A DNA stretch of 64,000 nt. Source: Paracoccus maritimus. Lineage in GTDB: Bacteria > Pseudomonadota > Alphaproteobacteria > Rhodobacterales > Rhodobacteraceae. The notes beneath the pieces are model-generated. The model had not been told where the DNA came from, did not search any database, and worked only from the letters and a program-made list of their open reading frames with translations. The first letter of the stretch is position 1. Every line of letters starts with the position of its first letter. A program made the translations under genes and the position numbers. Below, in pieces: positions 35,622-46,013 of this stretch. The DNA lies in NCBI RefSeq assembly GCF_025195095.1, contig NZ_JANAVZ010000003.1, positions 1 through 64,000 on the forward strand, given 5' to 3'.

Positions 35622-35643
35622 GTGACAAGGCCCCGGTCGGCGT

Positions 35644-35664
35644 GGGGCGCGTCAGCCGCGCCCC
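35644..35664 (-). repeat. Stable hairpin between livJ and livH
   Basis: GGGGCGCG (35644-35651) and CGCGCCCC (35657-35664) form a perfect 8-bp stem with a 5-base loop. It starts eight bases after the livJ stop on the transcribed strand and has no T tract. Such stems protect the mRNA 3' end of binding-protein genes and give them higher expression than the downstream permease genes. Confidence 0.6.
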
Positions 35665-35671
35665 TGCCCGA

Positions 35672-36841
35672 TCAGTTCATCTGGCATTCGCCGACATAAT
35701 TATCCGCGTAATCGTCGAAGATCTTCTCGACGACCGAGGTGGCGAACTTGCCATCCTCGCGTTGAACGACCTTGGTCAGATAGAAATCCTGAACCGGATA
35801 GTGATTTGGGCCGAAGCTGAAGTCGCCGCGGACCGAATTGAACGGCGCGGATTCCAGTGCCGCGATCAGCGCGTCCTTATCCGCGGTGCCACCCGCCTCG
35901 CGCAGGGCGCCGTCGATCAGGTAGGCGGCGTCATAGGCCTGCATCGCATAGACGGCGGGCACCTTTCCGAATTTTTCCTCGTAGGCCGCGACGAACTCGG
36001 CATTGCCCGGGGCATCAAGATCGGGCGCCCAGTTCGACCCGCCAAAGAACCCCAGCGCGGCGTCCTGTTGGGCCGGCAGCGTCGATTCGTCCACGGTGAA
36101 AGCCGACAGGAACGGGATGGTCTCCAGCCCTGCCTGACGATACTGCTTGACCAGGTTGACGCCCATGCCGCCGGGCATGAAGGCGAACACGGCGTCGGGC
36201 TGCATCGCCGCGATCTGCGCCAGTTCCGCCGAATAATCCAACTGGCCAAGCTGGGTGAAGATCTCGCCCGCGACATCGCCCTGATAGCTGTGCCGGAATC
36301 CCGCCAGACTGTCCTTGCCCGCCTGATAGTTCGGGGCCAGCAGGAAGACATTGTCGAAACCCTGCTTCTGGGCATAAGCGCCCATGACCTCGTGCATCTG
36401 GTCGTTCTGATACGAGGTCACGAACAGATGCCGAGAACAGTCCGCACCGGCCAGATTGGAGGGCCCGGCATTCGGACTGATCAGGATGGTGCCGGAATCG
36501 GTCACGGGTTTGACGATCGCACCAAGGATGTTCGAAAAGATCGGACCTACGACGATATCGACCTGGTCGCGCTCGACCAGCTCGCGCGCCTTGTTTGCGG
36601 CGATGTCGGGCTTCTGCTCATCGTCCATCACGACGATTTCGGTCTTCATGCCGCCGATCTCGCCGATCTGTTCCGCAGCCAGCAGGAAACCGTCGCGCCC
36701 CATCTCGCCCAGCACCGCGGCAGGCCCCGAAAGGGTGAAGATCAGACCTATCTTCAGCGTGTCGTCGTCCTGTGCGGCAGCGGGGCCAGCAAGGCATGTG
36801 GTCGCTGCAAGCAGCGCAAGAATGTTCCGGGACTTGGTCAT
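35672..36841 (-). CDS. livJ: Branched-chain amino acid ABC substrate-binding protein
   Basis: A 389-residue periplasmic binding protein with a signal peptide (NILALLAATTCLAGPAAA). LKIGLIFTLSGPAAVLGEMG, IVVMDDEQKPDIAANKARELV, VDIVVGPIFSNI and YQAGKDSLAGFRHSYQGDV are type I periplasmic-binding blocks of the amide/urea/branched-chain group. The ligand is not certain; some members bind amides or aromatic compounds. The ATG at 36841 has AGGAAGG six bases before it. It is the first gene of the liv operon. Confidence 0.9.
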   Translation of the reverse strand: MTKSRNILALLAATTCLAGPAAAQDDDTLKIGLIFTLSGPAAVLGEMGRDGFLLAAEQIGEIGGMKTEIVVMDDEQKPDIAANKARELVERDQVDIVVGPIFSNILGAIVKPVTDSGTILISPNAGPSNLAGADCSRHLFVTSYQNDQMHEVMGAYAQKQGFDNVFLLAPNYQAGKDSLAGFRHSYQGDVAGEIFTQLGQLDYSAELAQIAAMQPDAVFAFMPGGMGVNLVKQYRQAGLETIPFLSAFTVDESTLPAQQDAALGFFGGSNWAPDLDAPGNAEFVAAYEEKFGKVPAVYAMQAYDAAYLIDGALREAGGTADKDALIAALESAPFNSVRGDFSFGPNHYPVQDFYLTKVVQREDGKFATSVVEKIFDDYADNYVGECQMN

Positions 36842-36999
36842 GGGCACCTTCCTGTTGCGATCCGCCGCGTTGATCGCGGCATGGCTGTCCGTTCCACCTA
36901 GAACGCACCAACAGCGGGCCCTGAGTCAAGAAATTATTTCAGGCTTAAAATATTCTGATGCCGCGAACTGTGCCAAGTCTGCGGCAATCCATCAGGACC

Positions 37000-37734
37000 T
37001 CAGAAACCGAACGAGAACTTCCGCACGATGCCCAGACGCAGCGCAGGCTGGTATTTGTCTTCCACGATCGGGGAATCGGCTGCGTCACCGATCAGGCGGC
37101 CATATTCAACCTCACCCATGATCGCCGTCCGGTCGTTCAGCGCATAGCGCGCGCGGAACTTGATCGCGGCGCTGTTGAAGCCGCCGCCGGGGGCGTATTC
37201 AGGATATCCGCTGGTCACCGACTCGGCCGGCGTGACACCGAAATACGTTTCCGAATATTCCGAGCTTCCCCAGCCGAATTCGACACCGGACCACAATGTG
37301 ACACGGTCGCTGAGATCGGTGCGGTAGGTGGTGCCAAGTTCGCCGACCACGCCCTCGTGCCCGCCGAATCCACGACGGATCGTCCCGTAGGCCGTCACCG
37401 GACCTTGGCCATAGCTGACCTTGCCGCCCAGCTCGTAGGCCCGGTCGATCTGGTCCATTCCGGCCAGCGCGTCATCGTCCGACGGATCCCGTTCGCCGAT
37501 CGAGCTGAACGACGGAGAGAACGAAAATCCTTGCGGGTTACCGCCAGTGCCAATCTGGAAATTCTGCCAGATCAACCACGGGGCGGCATCGGTATCGTCG
37601 GAACCCGGATAGACCGGGCGACCCTGCGCACCCAGACCAAGCTCGACTGACACATCGCGCCCTGCAAGACCGAAGTCTTGGGCCGAGGCCGAACCGGCGG
37701 CGGCGACAAGGGCGACAACAGCGAGAAATTTCAT
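37000..37734 (-). CDS. MipA/OmpV family outer-membrane protein
   Basis: A 244-residue outer-membrane beta barrel with a signal peptide (MKFLAVVALVAAAGSASA). Alternating hydrophobic strands end in the aromatic-terminated LGIVRKFSFGF, suitable for Bam recognition. VSVELGLGAQGRPVYPGSDD and the later SEYSETYFGVTPAESVTSGYPEY are MipA/OmpV family blocks. Members scaffold murein enzymes or respond to stress, but the exact role here is unknown. The ATG at 37734 was selected because the signal peptide begins there. Confidence 0.88.
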   Translation of the reverse strand: MKFLAVVALVAAAGSASAQDFGLAGRDVSVELGLGAQGRPVYPGSDDTDAAPWLIWQNFQIGTGGNPQGFSFSPSFSSIGERDPSDDDALAGMDQIDRAYELGGKVSYGQGPVTAYGTIRRGFGGHEGVVGELGTTYRTDLSDRVTLWSGVEFGWGSSEYSETYFGVTPAESVTSGYPEYAPGGGFNSAAIKFRARYALNDRTAIMGEVEYGRLIGDAADSPIVEDKYQPALRLGIVRKFSFGF

Positions 37735-37854
37735 GGCATAGATCCGGTCGGAATTCAGGGATATCACCTTCCTAGGTCCGAATCGCCGGACGGCACAAGC
37801 CATTCGCGGCAACGTGACCGAAGGTGGATCGCGACGACGCATTTGCGCAACAGA

Positions 37855-39711
37855 TCAGACCTTCTCGGCGCCTTCCAGCTTTTCAAGCGCCGCCATCCAC
37901 AAAGATTCTGCACGTGCCATCGCCTGGACCGCCTCGGCGCGTTTCTTCGACCATTTTTTCGCCTCGTGCGGGTCATTGTAAAGCGCCGGATCGGCCAGTT
38001 TCACGTCCAGTTTTTCCAGCATCTCGGTCAGTTTTTCGACCCGTTCTTCGGACCGGCGCACCTCGGATCGAAGGGCCAGCAACTCGTCACGCGCGGGACG
38101 TTTGGGTGCAGGCTTCGCGACCGGCTCGGCGGGTTTGGGTTTCGCGGCCTCGTCTCCGTTCAGCAGAAAGCGACGGTAGTCGTCCAGATCACCGTCATAT
38201 GTGCTGACCGCCGCGTCATTGACCAGCCACAGCCGGTCCGCGACCAGACTCAGCAGGTGCATATCGTGACTGACCAGCACCACCGCGCCGGTATAGTCGT
38301 TCAGGGCCTCGGACAACGCCTCGCGGCTTTCGATGTCCAGGTGGTTGGTCGGCTCGTCCAGCACCAGCAGATGCGGGGCGTCGATGGTCGCGATCAGCAG
38401 TGACAGCCGCGCCTTCTGCCCACCGGACAGTTGTCCGACCTTGGTTTCGGCCTGTGCCTCCATCAACCCGAAACCGGCAAGCCGGGCCCGCAGACGGGCT
38501 GGCGCCTCGTTCGGGCGCAGGCGGCGGACATGCTCGATCGGGGTTTCGTCCAGGGACAGTTCATCGACCTGATGCTGGGCAAAATAGCCGACGCGCAGCT
38601 TGCTTGACCGGGTGATCCGACCATCCATCGCAGCAAGCCGTTCCGCAAGCAGCTTGGACAGGGTTGACTTGCCCTGCCCGTTCCGACCCAGCAGCGCGAT
38701 CCGGTCGTCCTGATCGATGCGCAGGTTCAGCCGCTGGAGGACCGCGCGATCGCCATATCCCACCGCGACGTTTTCCATGGCGATGATTGGCGGCGACAGT
38801 TCCTCGGGCTGCGGGAAACTGAAGCGGTGAAACTTTGCCTCTTCGGGCGCGGTGATCGGCTGCATCTTCTCCAGCATCTTGACCCGCGCCTGCGCCTGAC
38901 GCGCCTTGCTGGCCTTGGCGCGGAAACGGTCCACGAAGCTTTGCAGATGCGCCCGCCGGTCGGCCTGTTTCCTGGCCTCGGCAGCCTGCAATGCACGTTT
39001 CTCGGCGCGAATGCGGGTAAAGCCGTCATAGCCGCCTGTATAGAGCGTCAGCTTGCGGTTCTCGACATGCAGGATGTGGCCCACGGCGCGATTCAGCAGG
39101 TCGCGGTCATGGCTGATGATGATGACCGTATGCGGATAGCGCGCCAAATAGGTTTCCAGCCACAGCGCCCCTTCAAGGTCCAGATAGTTGGTCGGTTCGT
39201 CCAGCAACAACAGATCCGGCTGCGAGAACAGCACGCCCGCCAGCGCGACCCGCATCCGCCACCCACCCGAGAAATCGCTGGTCGGCCGCGCCTGATCCAC
39301 CTGCGAAAAGCCAAGGCCCACCAGAATCGAGGACGCGCGCGCCTCGGCCGACCATGCGTCGATATCGGCCAGTCGGGTCTGGATCTCGGCGATGCGGTGC
39401 GGATCCTTCGCAGTCTCGCTTTCGGCCATCAGGGCTGCGCGTTCCTTGTCTTCGGCCAGAACCGTGGCAAGAACCGACGTCGCGGTGCCCGGCGCCTCTT
39501 GTGCCACCCCGCCGATGCGGGCGCGCGAGGGCAAGGTGATCTCGCCGCCATCGACGGCAAGCTCACCCCGCAACATCCGGAACAATGTCGTCTTGCCAGC
39601 CCCGTTCGGGCCGACAAGGCCAACCTTGTGGCCCTCGGGGATGGTGGCCGAGGCATGCTCGAAAAGCGGGCGGCCCTGAATGGCGAAGGAGATATCGTCG
39701 ATACGCAGCAT
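37855..39711 (-). CDS. ABC-F family ATPase (Uup/YheS-like)
   Basis: A 618-residue soluble protein with two ABC cassettes and no membrane segment. The first has [17 protein letters not shown] and signature [14 protein letters not shown]; the second has [16 protein letters not shown] and signature [14 protein letters not shown] charged linker ([20 protein letters not shown]) joins them, and the C-terminus is a coiled coil ([19 protein letters not shown]). ABC-F proteins act on the ribosome, for translation rescue or antibiotic protection. It is divergent from the COG0523 gene at 39850. Confidence 0.92.
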   Translation of the reverse strand: MLRIDDISFAIQGRPLFEHASATIPEGHKVGLVGPNGAGKTTLFRMLRGELAVDGGEITLPSRARIGGVAQEAPGTATSVLATVLAEDKERAALMAESETAKDPHRIAEIQTRLADIDAWSAEARASSILVGLGFSQVDQARPTSDFSGGWRMRVALAGVLFSQPDLLLLDEPTNYLDLEGALWLETYLARYPHTVIIISHDRDLLNRAVGHILHVENRKLTLYTGGYDGFTRIRAEKRALQAAEARKQADRRAHLQSFVDRFRAKASKARQAQARVKMLEKMQPITAPEEAKFHRFSFPQPEELSPPIIAMENVAVGYGDRAVLQRLNLRIDQDDRIALLGRNGQGKSTLSKLLAERLAAMDGRITRSSKLRVGYFAQHQVDELSLDETPIEHVRRLRPNEAPARLRARLAGFGLMEAQAETKVGQLSGGQKARLSLLIATIDAPHLLVLDEPTNHLDIESREALSEALNDYTGAVVLVSHDMHLLSLVADRLWLVNDAAVSTYDGDLDDYRRFLLNGDEAAKPKPAEPVAKPAPKRPARDELLALRSEVRRSEERVEKLTEMLEKLDVKLADPALYNDPHEAKKWSKKRAEAVQAMARAESLWMAALEKLEGAEKV

Positions 39712-39792
39712 GGGCGGGGCATGACCGAAGGCGAGCAGGTCGTCAATGGCAAGACCTTCGTTCCAGTCTCTCCGGCATCGTGTTGCAAGCTG

Positions 39793-39813
39793 ATATGTAA
39801 TACTATAACGTTA
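39793..39813. promoter_or_regulatory. Candidate Zur (zinc uptake regulator) operator
   Basis: ATATGTAATACTATAACGTTA centres on the C at 39803 and is an imperfect palindrome. The core GTAATACTATAAC differs by one base from the alphaproteobacterial Zur core GTTATAnTATAAC. It lies 37 bases before a COG0523 gene, a classic Zur target, in the divergent region with the ABC-F gene. Confidence 0.6.
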
Positions 39814-39849
39814 ATCGACTTAACGACATTGCTCGCAGGGACGCCATTC

Positions 39850-41067
39850 ATGAACCTAGATACCCGCCTTCCCGTCACCGTCCTGTCCGGCTTTTTGGGG
39901 GCCGGAAAAACGACGCTGCTGAACAACATTCTGAATAATCGGGACGGGTTGCGCGTCGCGGTGATCGTGAATGATATGTCCGAAGTGAATATCGACGCGG
40001 ATCTTGTGCGTGCCGAAGGCGGGATGGCCCGCACTGACGAGACCCTGGTCGAAATGTCGAATGGCTGCATCTGCTGCACGCTGCGCGAGGATCTGTTGAC
40101 CGAGGTTCGGCGCCTGGCTTGTGCCGGACGGTTCGACTATCTGCTGATCGAATCATCAGGCATTTCCGAGCCATTACCGGTCGCGACCACCTTCGAGTTC
40201 CGTGACGAGAACGGCGACAGCCTGTCCGACGTTGCGCGGCTGGATACGATGGTAACGGTCGTGGATGCGCTGAGCCTGCTGAAGGACTATTCAAGCCATG
40301 ATTTCCTTGACGATCGTGGCGAGACCGCAGGACCGGGCGACGATCGCACACTGGTCACCTTGCTGACAGAGCAGATCGAGTTCGCCGATGTGGTGGTGCT
40401 GAACAAGGTCAGCGACGCCGGTCCCGACCGTGTCGATGCTGCGCTTGCGATCATCCGCAGCCTGAACGCGGATGCCAAAGTTATCCGCACCGACCATGCC
40501 CGGATCAACGCGCGCGACATCCTGAATACAGGTCTGTTCGATTTCGACCGAACCCATGAGCATCCGATGTGGATGAAAGAGCTCTACGGTTTCGGCGACC
40601 ATGTGCCGGAAACCGAGGAATACGGCGTCACCTCGTTCGTCTATCGGGCAAGACGGCCGTTCGAGCCACGCAAGGTCCATGAATTGCTGAACAGCCCCCT
40701 ACCGGGTGTGATCCGCGCAAAAGGGCATTTCTGGATTGCCTCACGCCCGGACTGGGTTGCCGAATTCTCTCTGGCGGGGGCGCAGTCGACGGTGCGGCCT
40801 CTGGGCACATGGTGGGCATCCGTGCCACCTGAACGCTGGCCGGATCATGGTCAGGCGCGCACCTATATCGCCCAGCATTGGGCCGACCCGTGGGGGGATC
40901 GGCGGCAGGAGCTGGTCTTCATCGGCTGCGGCATGGACGAGGATGCGATACGGTGCAGGCTGGACGCTTGTATTCTGGGCGAAGAGTGGGGCGAGGAACC
41001 CCGGGCCTGGACCGACCTTCCCGACCCGTTTCCAGCTTGGCGACGGGCCGACGAGGTGGCGGCATGA
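39850..41067 (+). CDS. COG0523 GTPase, probable zinc metallochaperone (ZNG-like)
   Basis: A 405-residue G3E-family GTPase. The P-loop is [15 protein letters not shown] (Lys20). The metal-binding CxCC motif is Cys73-Cys75-Cys76 in [12 protein letters not shown]. The nucleotide motif is VVLNKVSD, and the C-terminal CobW domain includes [15 protein letters not shown] and [10 protein letters not shown]. Zur-controlled members deliver zinc to enzymes under zinc limitation; others insert cobalt or iron. A Zur-like operator upstream supports zinc. Its stop overlaps the start of DUF1826 (ATGA). Confidence 0.93.
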   Translation: MNLDTRLPVTVLSGFLGAGKTTLLNNILNNRDGLRVAVIVNDMSEVNIDADLVRAEGGMARTDETLVEMSNGCICCTLREDLLTEVRRLACAGRFDYLLIESSGISEPLPVATTFEFRDENGDSLSDVARLDTMVTVVDALSLLKDYSSHDFLDDRGETAGPGDDRTLVTLLTEQIEFADVVVLNKVSDAGPDRVDAALAIIRSLNADAKVIRTDHARINARDILNTGLFDFDRTHEHPMWMKELYGFGDHVPETEEYGVTSFVYRARRPFEPRKVHELLNSPLPGVIRAKGHFWIASRPDWVAEFSLAGAQSTVRPLGTWWASVPPERWPDHGQARTYIAQHWADPWGDRRQELVFIGCGMDEDAIRCRLDACILGEEWGEEPRAWTDLPDPFPAWRRADEVAA

Positions 41068-41687
41068 GGATCGCAGCCCGCCCACGCGCCGCCACCGCGA
41101 TCAATCAGTCCTTTGATCCGCGCGTCCTGGGCACCATCGCCATGTCCGGGGTAGGCGCGGCGATCTGGCAACGGGATGTCGCACCCAGATTACTGAAATG
41201 GTTGGAGGAATTGCCGACCGACCACCTGCCTCGATTGCGCGAAAGACTGCGGCCCAAGGATGCCGCCGCTGCCGTGAAGGCCGCGTGCCTCACCGCCAGA
41301 ACGCCCGCCTCGCCTGAACGCGATGCATTTGTGGTCGAGGTTTCCGACCTCGTGCAAGTTGCGGCAGCCCAGACCGGTGCCGTGTTGGTCGACCTGCGTC
41401 TGGATTCCGTTTTTGGACAGCCCTGCCCGAAATGGCATCTGGATGCTGTTCGGGCACGCTTTCTGTGCACGCTGCGTGGCGCGGGAACCGAGTTCGGACC
41501 AGCAGGTTCCGATGGCGACGTCACCGCCACCCATCGGGTGCCTCTGGGCTGCCCCGCAATGTTCCGTGGTCGTGATTGGCCGGGTGAAGAAGTCTCGGGA
41601 ATTCTGCACCGGTCTCCACCTACCGAAAACGGTCAATGCCGTTTTCTGGTGGTAGTCGATCCGGTCGATCCGATCGGGACATGCTGA
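41064..41687 (+). CDS. DUF1826 family protein
   Basis: A 207-residue protein recognised as DUF1826 (PF08856) from [12 protein letters not shown] at the start, the central [10 protein letters not shown] and [19 protein letters not shown], and [12 protein letters not shown]. The central His and several Cys could bind metal, but the activity is unknown. It is coupled to the zinc-chaperone gene and probably works with it. DUF1826 often accompanies COG0523 in proteobacteria. Confidence 0.85.
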   Translation: MRIAARPRAATAINQSFDPRVLGTIAMSGVGAAIWQRDVAPRLLKWLEELPTDHLPRLRERLRPKDAAAAVKAACLTARTPASPERDAFVVEVSDLVQVAAAQTGAVLVDLRLDSVFGQPCPKWHLDAVRARFLCTLRGAGTEFGPAGSDGDVTATHRVPLGCPAMFRGRDWPGEEVSGILHRSPPTENGQCRFLVVVDPVDPIGTC

Positions 41688-41941
41688 TCATGGCGCGGAA
41701 CGGCAATCTGGGCCGAACAGCGCAACGGCTGCGACGGCGAACCCGTGATCCGATGGCCGCATTCGATGCCCTGCCCGCGCCGCTGCGGCGATGGCTGGCG
41801 TATGCGGCACTGCCGTGGTCACCGGCATCATGTCGCCGATTGTGGCAAAACGCACGCGCTGCGGGCGCCTCGACCCAACAGGCGCTGGAGTTGCTTGATC
41901 GCGCCCAAGCGCGCGCCTTGCAGCGCGAAACCATCGAGTGA
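41681..41941 (+). CDS. DUF6525 family small protein
   Basis: An 86-residue basic protein: NLGRTAQRLRRRTRDPMAAFD, LPAPLRRWLAYAALPWSPAS, then a helical tail. It resembles DUF6525, a Rhodobacterales-type small protein that I associate with COG0523-DUF1826 operons. The start may be 41681 or 41690. It overlaps the DUF1826 stop, so the three genes make one transcript. The function is unknown. Confidence 0.75.
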   Translation: MLIMARNGNLGRTAQRLRRRTRDPMAAFDALPAPLRRWLAYAALPWSPASCRRLWQNARAAGASTQQALELLDRAQARALQRETIE

Positions 41942-41989
41942 CTTGCATGAAGATTGGATGGCGCCGCATCACGCCGCGGCACCACCGCC

Positions 41990-43591
41990 CTATTTGACTG
42001 TGATGCGTCCATCCAGAGCCGGGGCGAAGTCCGCCCCCCGAGACGCCAGATAATCGGCAAGAACCTCGGCCAGGTCCGGTCCGAAATCATATGCGTCCGA
42101 TGCGTTTGCAGCAAAGACCTGATAGCCGTCTCCACCGCCGCGCATGTAGTTGTTCGAGACGACCCCATATGTCGCGGACGGGTCGAGCGGCGCCCAGTCC
42201 TGATCCCGACGAACCATCACATCGCTGATCCTGCTGCCGGGTTCGGCATCAGGATCAACAGTATATTTCAGTCCGGCAACCTGAGCAAAGCGACCTGCCG
42301 CTTCTTCGTATTGGCTTGCACCATTCTCCAGCGCGGCGAGGACATCCTTCCCCGAAAGCCGGAATGTCGCCAAGGTATTCTGGAAGGGCAGCACAGTATA
42401 GACTTCGCCCATCGTGACCGGACCTTCGTCGATCGAGGCCCGCAACCCGCCGCCATTCGCGATCGCGATGTCGATGCCCTGATCCTTAACGCGTTCCAGC
42501 ATCGCATCCGCCACAAGATTGCCCATCTCGCATTCCCTGGCACGACAGTTGTCGCGTCCACCATCTATCGGCGCCGCGGTCCGGGCGACGACCTTCTGTC
42601 GCAACTCCTCGATTGGCGCGGCCATCTCGGCGACGCGGGCGGCGATGGCCTTGTCCTCGGGAACCGAATTATCCAGCAGGATCGGCTGTCCTTCGGCCTT
42701 TGTCAGAATGCCGTCGTCGTCGAAGGTCAGAACAAGATGGCCAAGATATTTTGAGTAGGCATAGGCAGTTGCCACCGGCACCTCTGTCCCGTCCGGACCT
42801 TCGACAAGAGTCGGATACGGACCAGCCGCGGAATCCATGCTGCCGAGCAGGGTGTGTGAATGCCCGCCGATCACCGCATCCAGACCCGGCACTTCACGGG
42901 CGATCTGCTGATCGCGCAGATATCCGACATGCGTCAGCGCAATGATCTTGTCGACGCCCTGATCGGTCAATGTCTGCACGTCGGCAGCAAGACTGTCGAT
43001 TTCGTCCATGAAGATCACATTGGGACCGGGCGATGACGTCTCGGCCGTATCCGTCGCCAGTGCGGACACGATGCCGACCTTTTCGCCGCCGATGTCCAGC
43101 GTGACGATGTCATCCACCTTGCCTTTCAGCACGTTCGAGCGCGACAAGTCCAGATTGCCGGATATTACAGGAAATGCGACCCCATCGGACAGGACCGCCA
43201 GACCTTCGGGACCATCATCGAATTCGTGATTGCCTACCGCCATGGCGTCATAGCCGATCGCGGTCATGAATTCGGCAACATCCTTGCCCTTGTAGGTGGT
43301 ATAGAACAGGCTGCCTTGATACTGGTCGCCCGCGTCCAGGACGATGACATTGCCGCCCTGCGCCGCTATCTGATCTCGTAATTCGGCGACCTTGCTGGCC
43401 AACCGCGCAACGCCGCCGAAGCACTCGCCCGCATCGCGCGTCTCCTGGTCGCACGTGCTGTCGTATTTGTTGATCGGTTCGATCCTGCTGTGCAAATCGT
43501 TGGTATGCAGGATGTGCAGCGTCATCTCGGCCTGAGCAGCCACGGCTGACAGCGCCACGGTGGAAGCTGCAATCAAATATCGAACATGCAT
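41990..43591 (-). CDS. Periplasmic 5'-nucleotidase/2',3'-cyclic phosphodiesterase family
   Basis: A 533-residue secreted enzyme with a signal peptide (IAASTVALSAVAAQA). The metallophosphatase domain has ILHTNDLHSRIEP, VLDAGDQYQGS, GNHEFDDGPEG, ALTHVGYLRD and GGHSHT, the five metal-binding blocks of UshA-like enzymes. The C-terminal nucleotide-binding domain has IANGGGLRASIDEGPVTMGEV and YGVVSNNYMRGGGDGY. It would dephosphorylate nucleotides outside the inner membrane for uptake. Loops include CDQETRDAGECFGG, a likely disulfide. It converges on DUF6525. Confidence 0.93.
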   Translation of the reverse strand: MHVRYLIAASTVALSAVAAQAEMTLHILHTNDLHSRIEPINKYDSTCDQETRDAGECFGGVARLASKVAELRDQIAAQGGNVIVLDAGDQYQGSLFYTTYKGKDVAEFMTAIGYDAMAVGNHEFDDGPEGLAVLSDGVAFPVISGNLDLSRSNVLKGKVDDIVTLDIGGEKVGIVSALATDTAETSSPGPNVIFMDEIDSLAADVQTLTDQGVDKIIALTHVGYLRDQQIAREVPGLDAVIGGHSHTLLGSMDSAAGPYPTLVEGPDGTEVPVATAYAYSKYLGHLVLTFDDDGILTKAEGQPILLDNSVPEDKAIAARVAEMAAPIEELRQKVVARTAAPIDGGRDNCRARECEMGNLVADAMLERVKDQGIDIAIANGGGLRASIDEGPVTMGEVYTVLPFQNTLATFRLSGKDVLAALENGASQYEEAAGRFAQVAGLKYTVDPDAEPGSRISDVMVRRDQDWAPLDPSATYGVVSNNYMRGGGDGYQVFAANASDAYDFGPDLAEVLADYLASRGADFAPALDGRITVK

Positions 43592-43718
43592 CCGCTGATC
43601 CTTTCAGGCACGGTCAATCTTCTCGGCAGCTTCGCCTAGTCGATTGACTTGGTCAAACCTTCTGTTCTGGATCGATTGTGCCCTTGACCGTGATGCCGCC
43701 AGCACGGCAAATGCCGCC

Positions 43719-44054
43719 ATGCTGATCTACAAGATTTTTCGTGCGCAGGAATGGAGCGAGATGCAGGCGAAGGGGCACAGCGATGGCGCGCCTGTCGATC
43801 TAGCCGACGGGTTCGTGCATCTCTCAACCGCATTGCAATTGCAGGGCACACTTGCAAAGCACTTTGCGGGCGAAGAAGACCTGACGCTGTTGGCCTGCGA
43901 TACAGAAACGATGGAAGACGCGCTTCGATGGGAGCCATCGCGCGGCGGCGCAATGTTCCCCCACCTATATCGCCCTTTGCGGATGGCCGATATCCGCTGG
44001 ACGCGCAGGATCCAGTTGACCGGCAACGGCCACCAGACCGGACCGCTGGCATGA
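43719..44054 (+). CDS. DUF952 family protein
   Basis: A 111-residue cytoplasmic protein of DUF952 (PF06108). Its blocks are [58 protein letters not shown] and FPHLYRPL. Its chemistry is not established. The ATG at 43719 starts with the usual MLIYKI. It overlaps pyrD by four bases (ATGA), as in other Alphaproteobacteria. Confidence 0.9.
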   Translation: MLIYKIFRAQEWSEMQAKGHSDGAPVDLADGFVHLSTALQLQGTLAKHFAGEEDLTLLACDTETMEDALRWEPSRGGAMFPHLYRPLRMADIRWTRRIQLTGNGHQTGPLA

Positions 44055-45109
44055 ATATGATTGAAAAGCTGGGTCTTGCCGCATTGCATCGGGTCAATCC
44101 CGAAGTCGCGCATGACATGTCGATACGCGCGCTGGCGGCCGGCCTCGTCCCATTGCCAGGCGGGCCGGTGACATCCGACCGGCTGCGACTTGATCTGGCA
44201 GGTTTGCATCTTGCCAACCCCGTGGGTCTGGCCGCGGGCTATGACAAGAACGCGCGGGCCTTGTCATCGCTGATGCGTGCAGGTTTCGGCTTCATTGAGT
44301 TGGGGGCGGCGACTCCGCGTCCACAGCCGGGAAATCCGAAGCCACGACTGTTCCGCCTTCGCCAGGAGCGCGCGATCATCAACCGCTTCGGCTTCAACAA
44401 CGACGGTGCCGAAGCGATTACCGCCCGCCTTGGCGTACGCGATCACATCATTCCCGTGGGACTGAATATCGGCGCGAACAAGGACAGCGCCGACCGCAGC
44501 GCCGATTTCGAAGAAGTCGTTCGTGTGGCCGGGACTGCGTCGGATTTTCTGACGGTGAATGTGTCATCACCAAATACCGAAAGGCTGCGTGACTTGCAGG
44601 GCGCCGACGCTTTGGCGGCGCTTCTGGACCGGGTGATCTTGGCACGCGACGCGCTGCCAAACCGGCGACCGGTCTTTGTCAAGATTGCGCCGGATCTGGA
44701 CGACAAGGCACTGGCGGATATCGCGGCAGTCGCCCGTCAGGCGCAGGTAGACGGAATCATTGCGACGAACACGACATTGTCTCGTGACGGCGTGCAAAAC
44801 GGACAGAAGTCCGAGACCGGCGGGCTGTCAGGCGCCCCCCTGTTCCAGCGTGCGACACATGTTATTGCAAAGCTCCACCGCGAGACGAAAGGAGAGATCC
44901 CTCTGATCGGCGTCGGTGGGATCGGCTCGATCGATCAGGCATGGGAAAAGCTGCGCGCAGGCGCCACCGCGATCCAGCTGTATTCGGCCCTGATCTATCA
45001 GGGTTTTTCGCTTGTCCCGGAGATCGCCAAAGGACTGGACGCCCGGCTTGCGCAGGAGAACATGACACTGGCCGAAGTTACGGGCAGCGGCGTCAGCGAC
45101 TGGGTCTAG
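44051..45109 (+). CDS. pyrD: Dihydroorotate dehydrogenase (quinone), class 2
   Basis: A 352-residue FMN enzyme of pyrimidine synthesis linked to the respiratory chain. The N-terminal helical region ([20 protein letters not shown]) is the membrane-associating part that defines class 2. [57 protein letters not shown] (catalytic Ser) and GVGGIGS follow. Its stop codon shares CTAG with the stop of the convergent cysE gene. Confidence 0.96.
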   Translation: MNMIEKLGLAALHRVNPEVAHDMSIRALAAGLVPLPGGPVTSDRLRLDLAGLHLANPVGLAAGYDKNARALSSLMRAGFGFIELGAATPRPQPGNPKPRLFRLRQERAIINRFGFNNDGAEAITARLGVRDHIIPVGLNIGANKDSADRSADFEEVVRVAGTASDFLTVNVSSPNTERLRDLQGADALAALLDRVILARDALPNRRPVFVKIAPDLDDKALADIAAVARQAQVDGIIATNTTLSRDGVQNGQKSETGGLSGAPLFQRATHVIAKLHRETKGEIPLIGVGGIGSIDQAWEKLRAGATAIQLYSALIYQGFSLVPEIAKGLDARLAQENMTLAEVTGSGVSDWV

Positions 45110-45960
45110 AAATACTCTTCGATACCCAGCAGCTGATTCATGCTGTGCGAGGGTTCAGGGCATCCGGCGTCTCCAATAACCCGCGCCGGAACGCCGGCCA
45201 CCGTCTTGCAGCAAGGCACATCGTGCAGCACGACCGAACCGGCGGCGATCCGCGAATGGTGCCCGATCCGGATGTTCCCAAGCACTTTAGCGCCTGCCCC
45301 GATCATCACGCCATCGCCGATCTTCGGATGCCGGTCACCGTCTTCCTTGCCGGTTCCGCCAAGGGTGACGGAATGCAGCATCGACACGTCGTTCCCTACT
45401 GTAGCTGTTTCGCCAATAACGATGGAATGCGCATGGTCGATCATCACGCCCGTGCCAATCTTCGCCGCCGGATGAATATCCACGCCGAAACACTCCGAGC
45501 ATCGCATCTGTACGAAATAAGCCATGTCGCGGCGATCCTGCTGCCACAGCCAATGCCCCATGCGATAAGCCTGAAGCGCCTGATATCCCTTGAAGAACAG
45601 GATGGGCTGGATCAATCGGTGCGTCGCGGGGTCGCGGTCATAAACAGCCATCAGATCCGCGCGCGCCGCCTCGGCCAATTCGGGCGAAGCCGCGTAGGCA
45701 TGATCAGCAAGTTCGCGCAGGATCTGCTCGCTCATCTCTCCAGATGCCAGTTTCAGAGAAAAGCGATAGGCCAACGCGGCCTCTAGGCTGTGGTGATGCA
45801 GCAACCCAGCATGGATCAGCGACCCCAGCAAAGGCTCTCCGCGCACCGCCTCGGTCGCCTCATCACGAATCTGCGCCCAAATCGCATCGCGATCCAGGCT
45901 CAGTGCGTTGGCGTTGCTGCTATCTTGCATGTTCATCAGAACCATCCGCGACTTTCCCAT
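45106..45960 (-). CDS. cysE: Serine O-acetyltransferase
   Basis: A 284-residue enzyme that acetylates serine, the first step of cysteine synthesis. The N-terminal helical domain ([21 protein letters not shown] and [19 protein letters not shown]) is followed by the hexapeptide left-handed helix ([24 protein letters not shown] with the catalytic His, [23 protein letters not shown]). The C-terminal tail ends near LLGIEEYF, where cysteine synthase binds through the last Ile; here the tail ends in ...EEYF. The ATG at 45960 follows AGGAAAG. It follows the GTA cluster on the same strand. Confidence 0.95.
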   Translation of the reverse strand: MGKSRMVLMNMQDSSNANALSLDRDAIWAQIRDEATEAVRGEPLLGSLIHAGLLHHHSLEAALAYRFSLKLASGEMSEQILRELADHAYAASPELAEAARADLMAVYDRDPATHRLIQPILFFKGYQALQAYRMGHWLWQQDRRDMAYFVQMRCSECFGVDIHPAAKIGTGVMIDHAHSIVIGETATVGNDVSMLHSVTLGGTGKEDGDRHPKIGDGVMIGAGAKVLGNIRIGHHSRIAAGSVVLHDVPCCKTVAGVPARVIGDAGCPEPSHSMNQLLGIEEYF

Positions 45961-45988
45961 ACTTTCCTAACGCAGTTTGTCAGGCGGG

Positions 45989-46008
45989 AAAAGCCGCGGA
46001 TGGGCGGC
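45989..46008 (-). terminator. Short terminator-like hairpin after the GTA cluster
   Basis: On the minus strand GCCGC, six loop bases, GCGGC and then TTTT occur five bases after the DUF2793 stop. The stem is only 5 bp, so termination is probably partial. It is the only terminator-like signal between the GTA genes and cysE. Confidence 0.4.
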
Positions 46009-46013
46009 ATGCT

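Noticed and set aside
38827..39849. Upstream extension of the COG0523 frame to 746 residues
   Set aside because: The extension is antisense to the ABC-F gene; the P-loop lies at the normal distance from the ATG at 39850.
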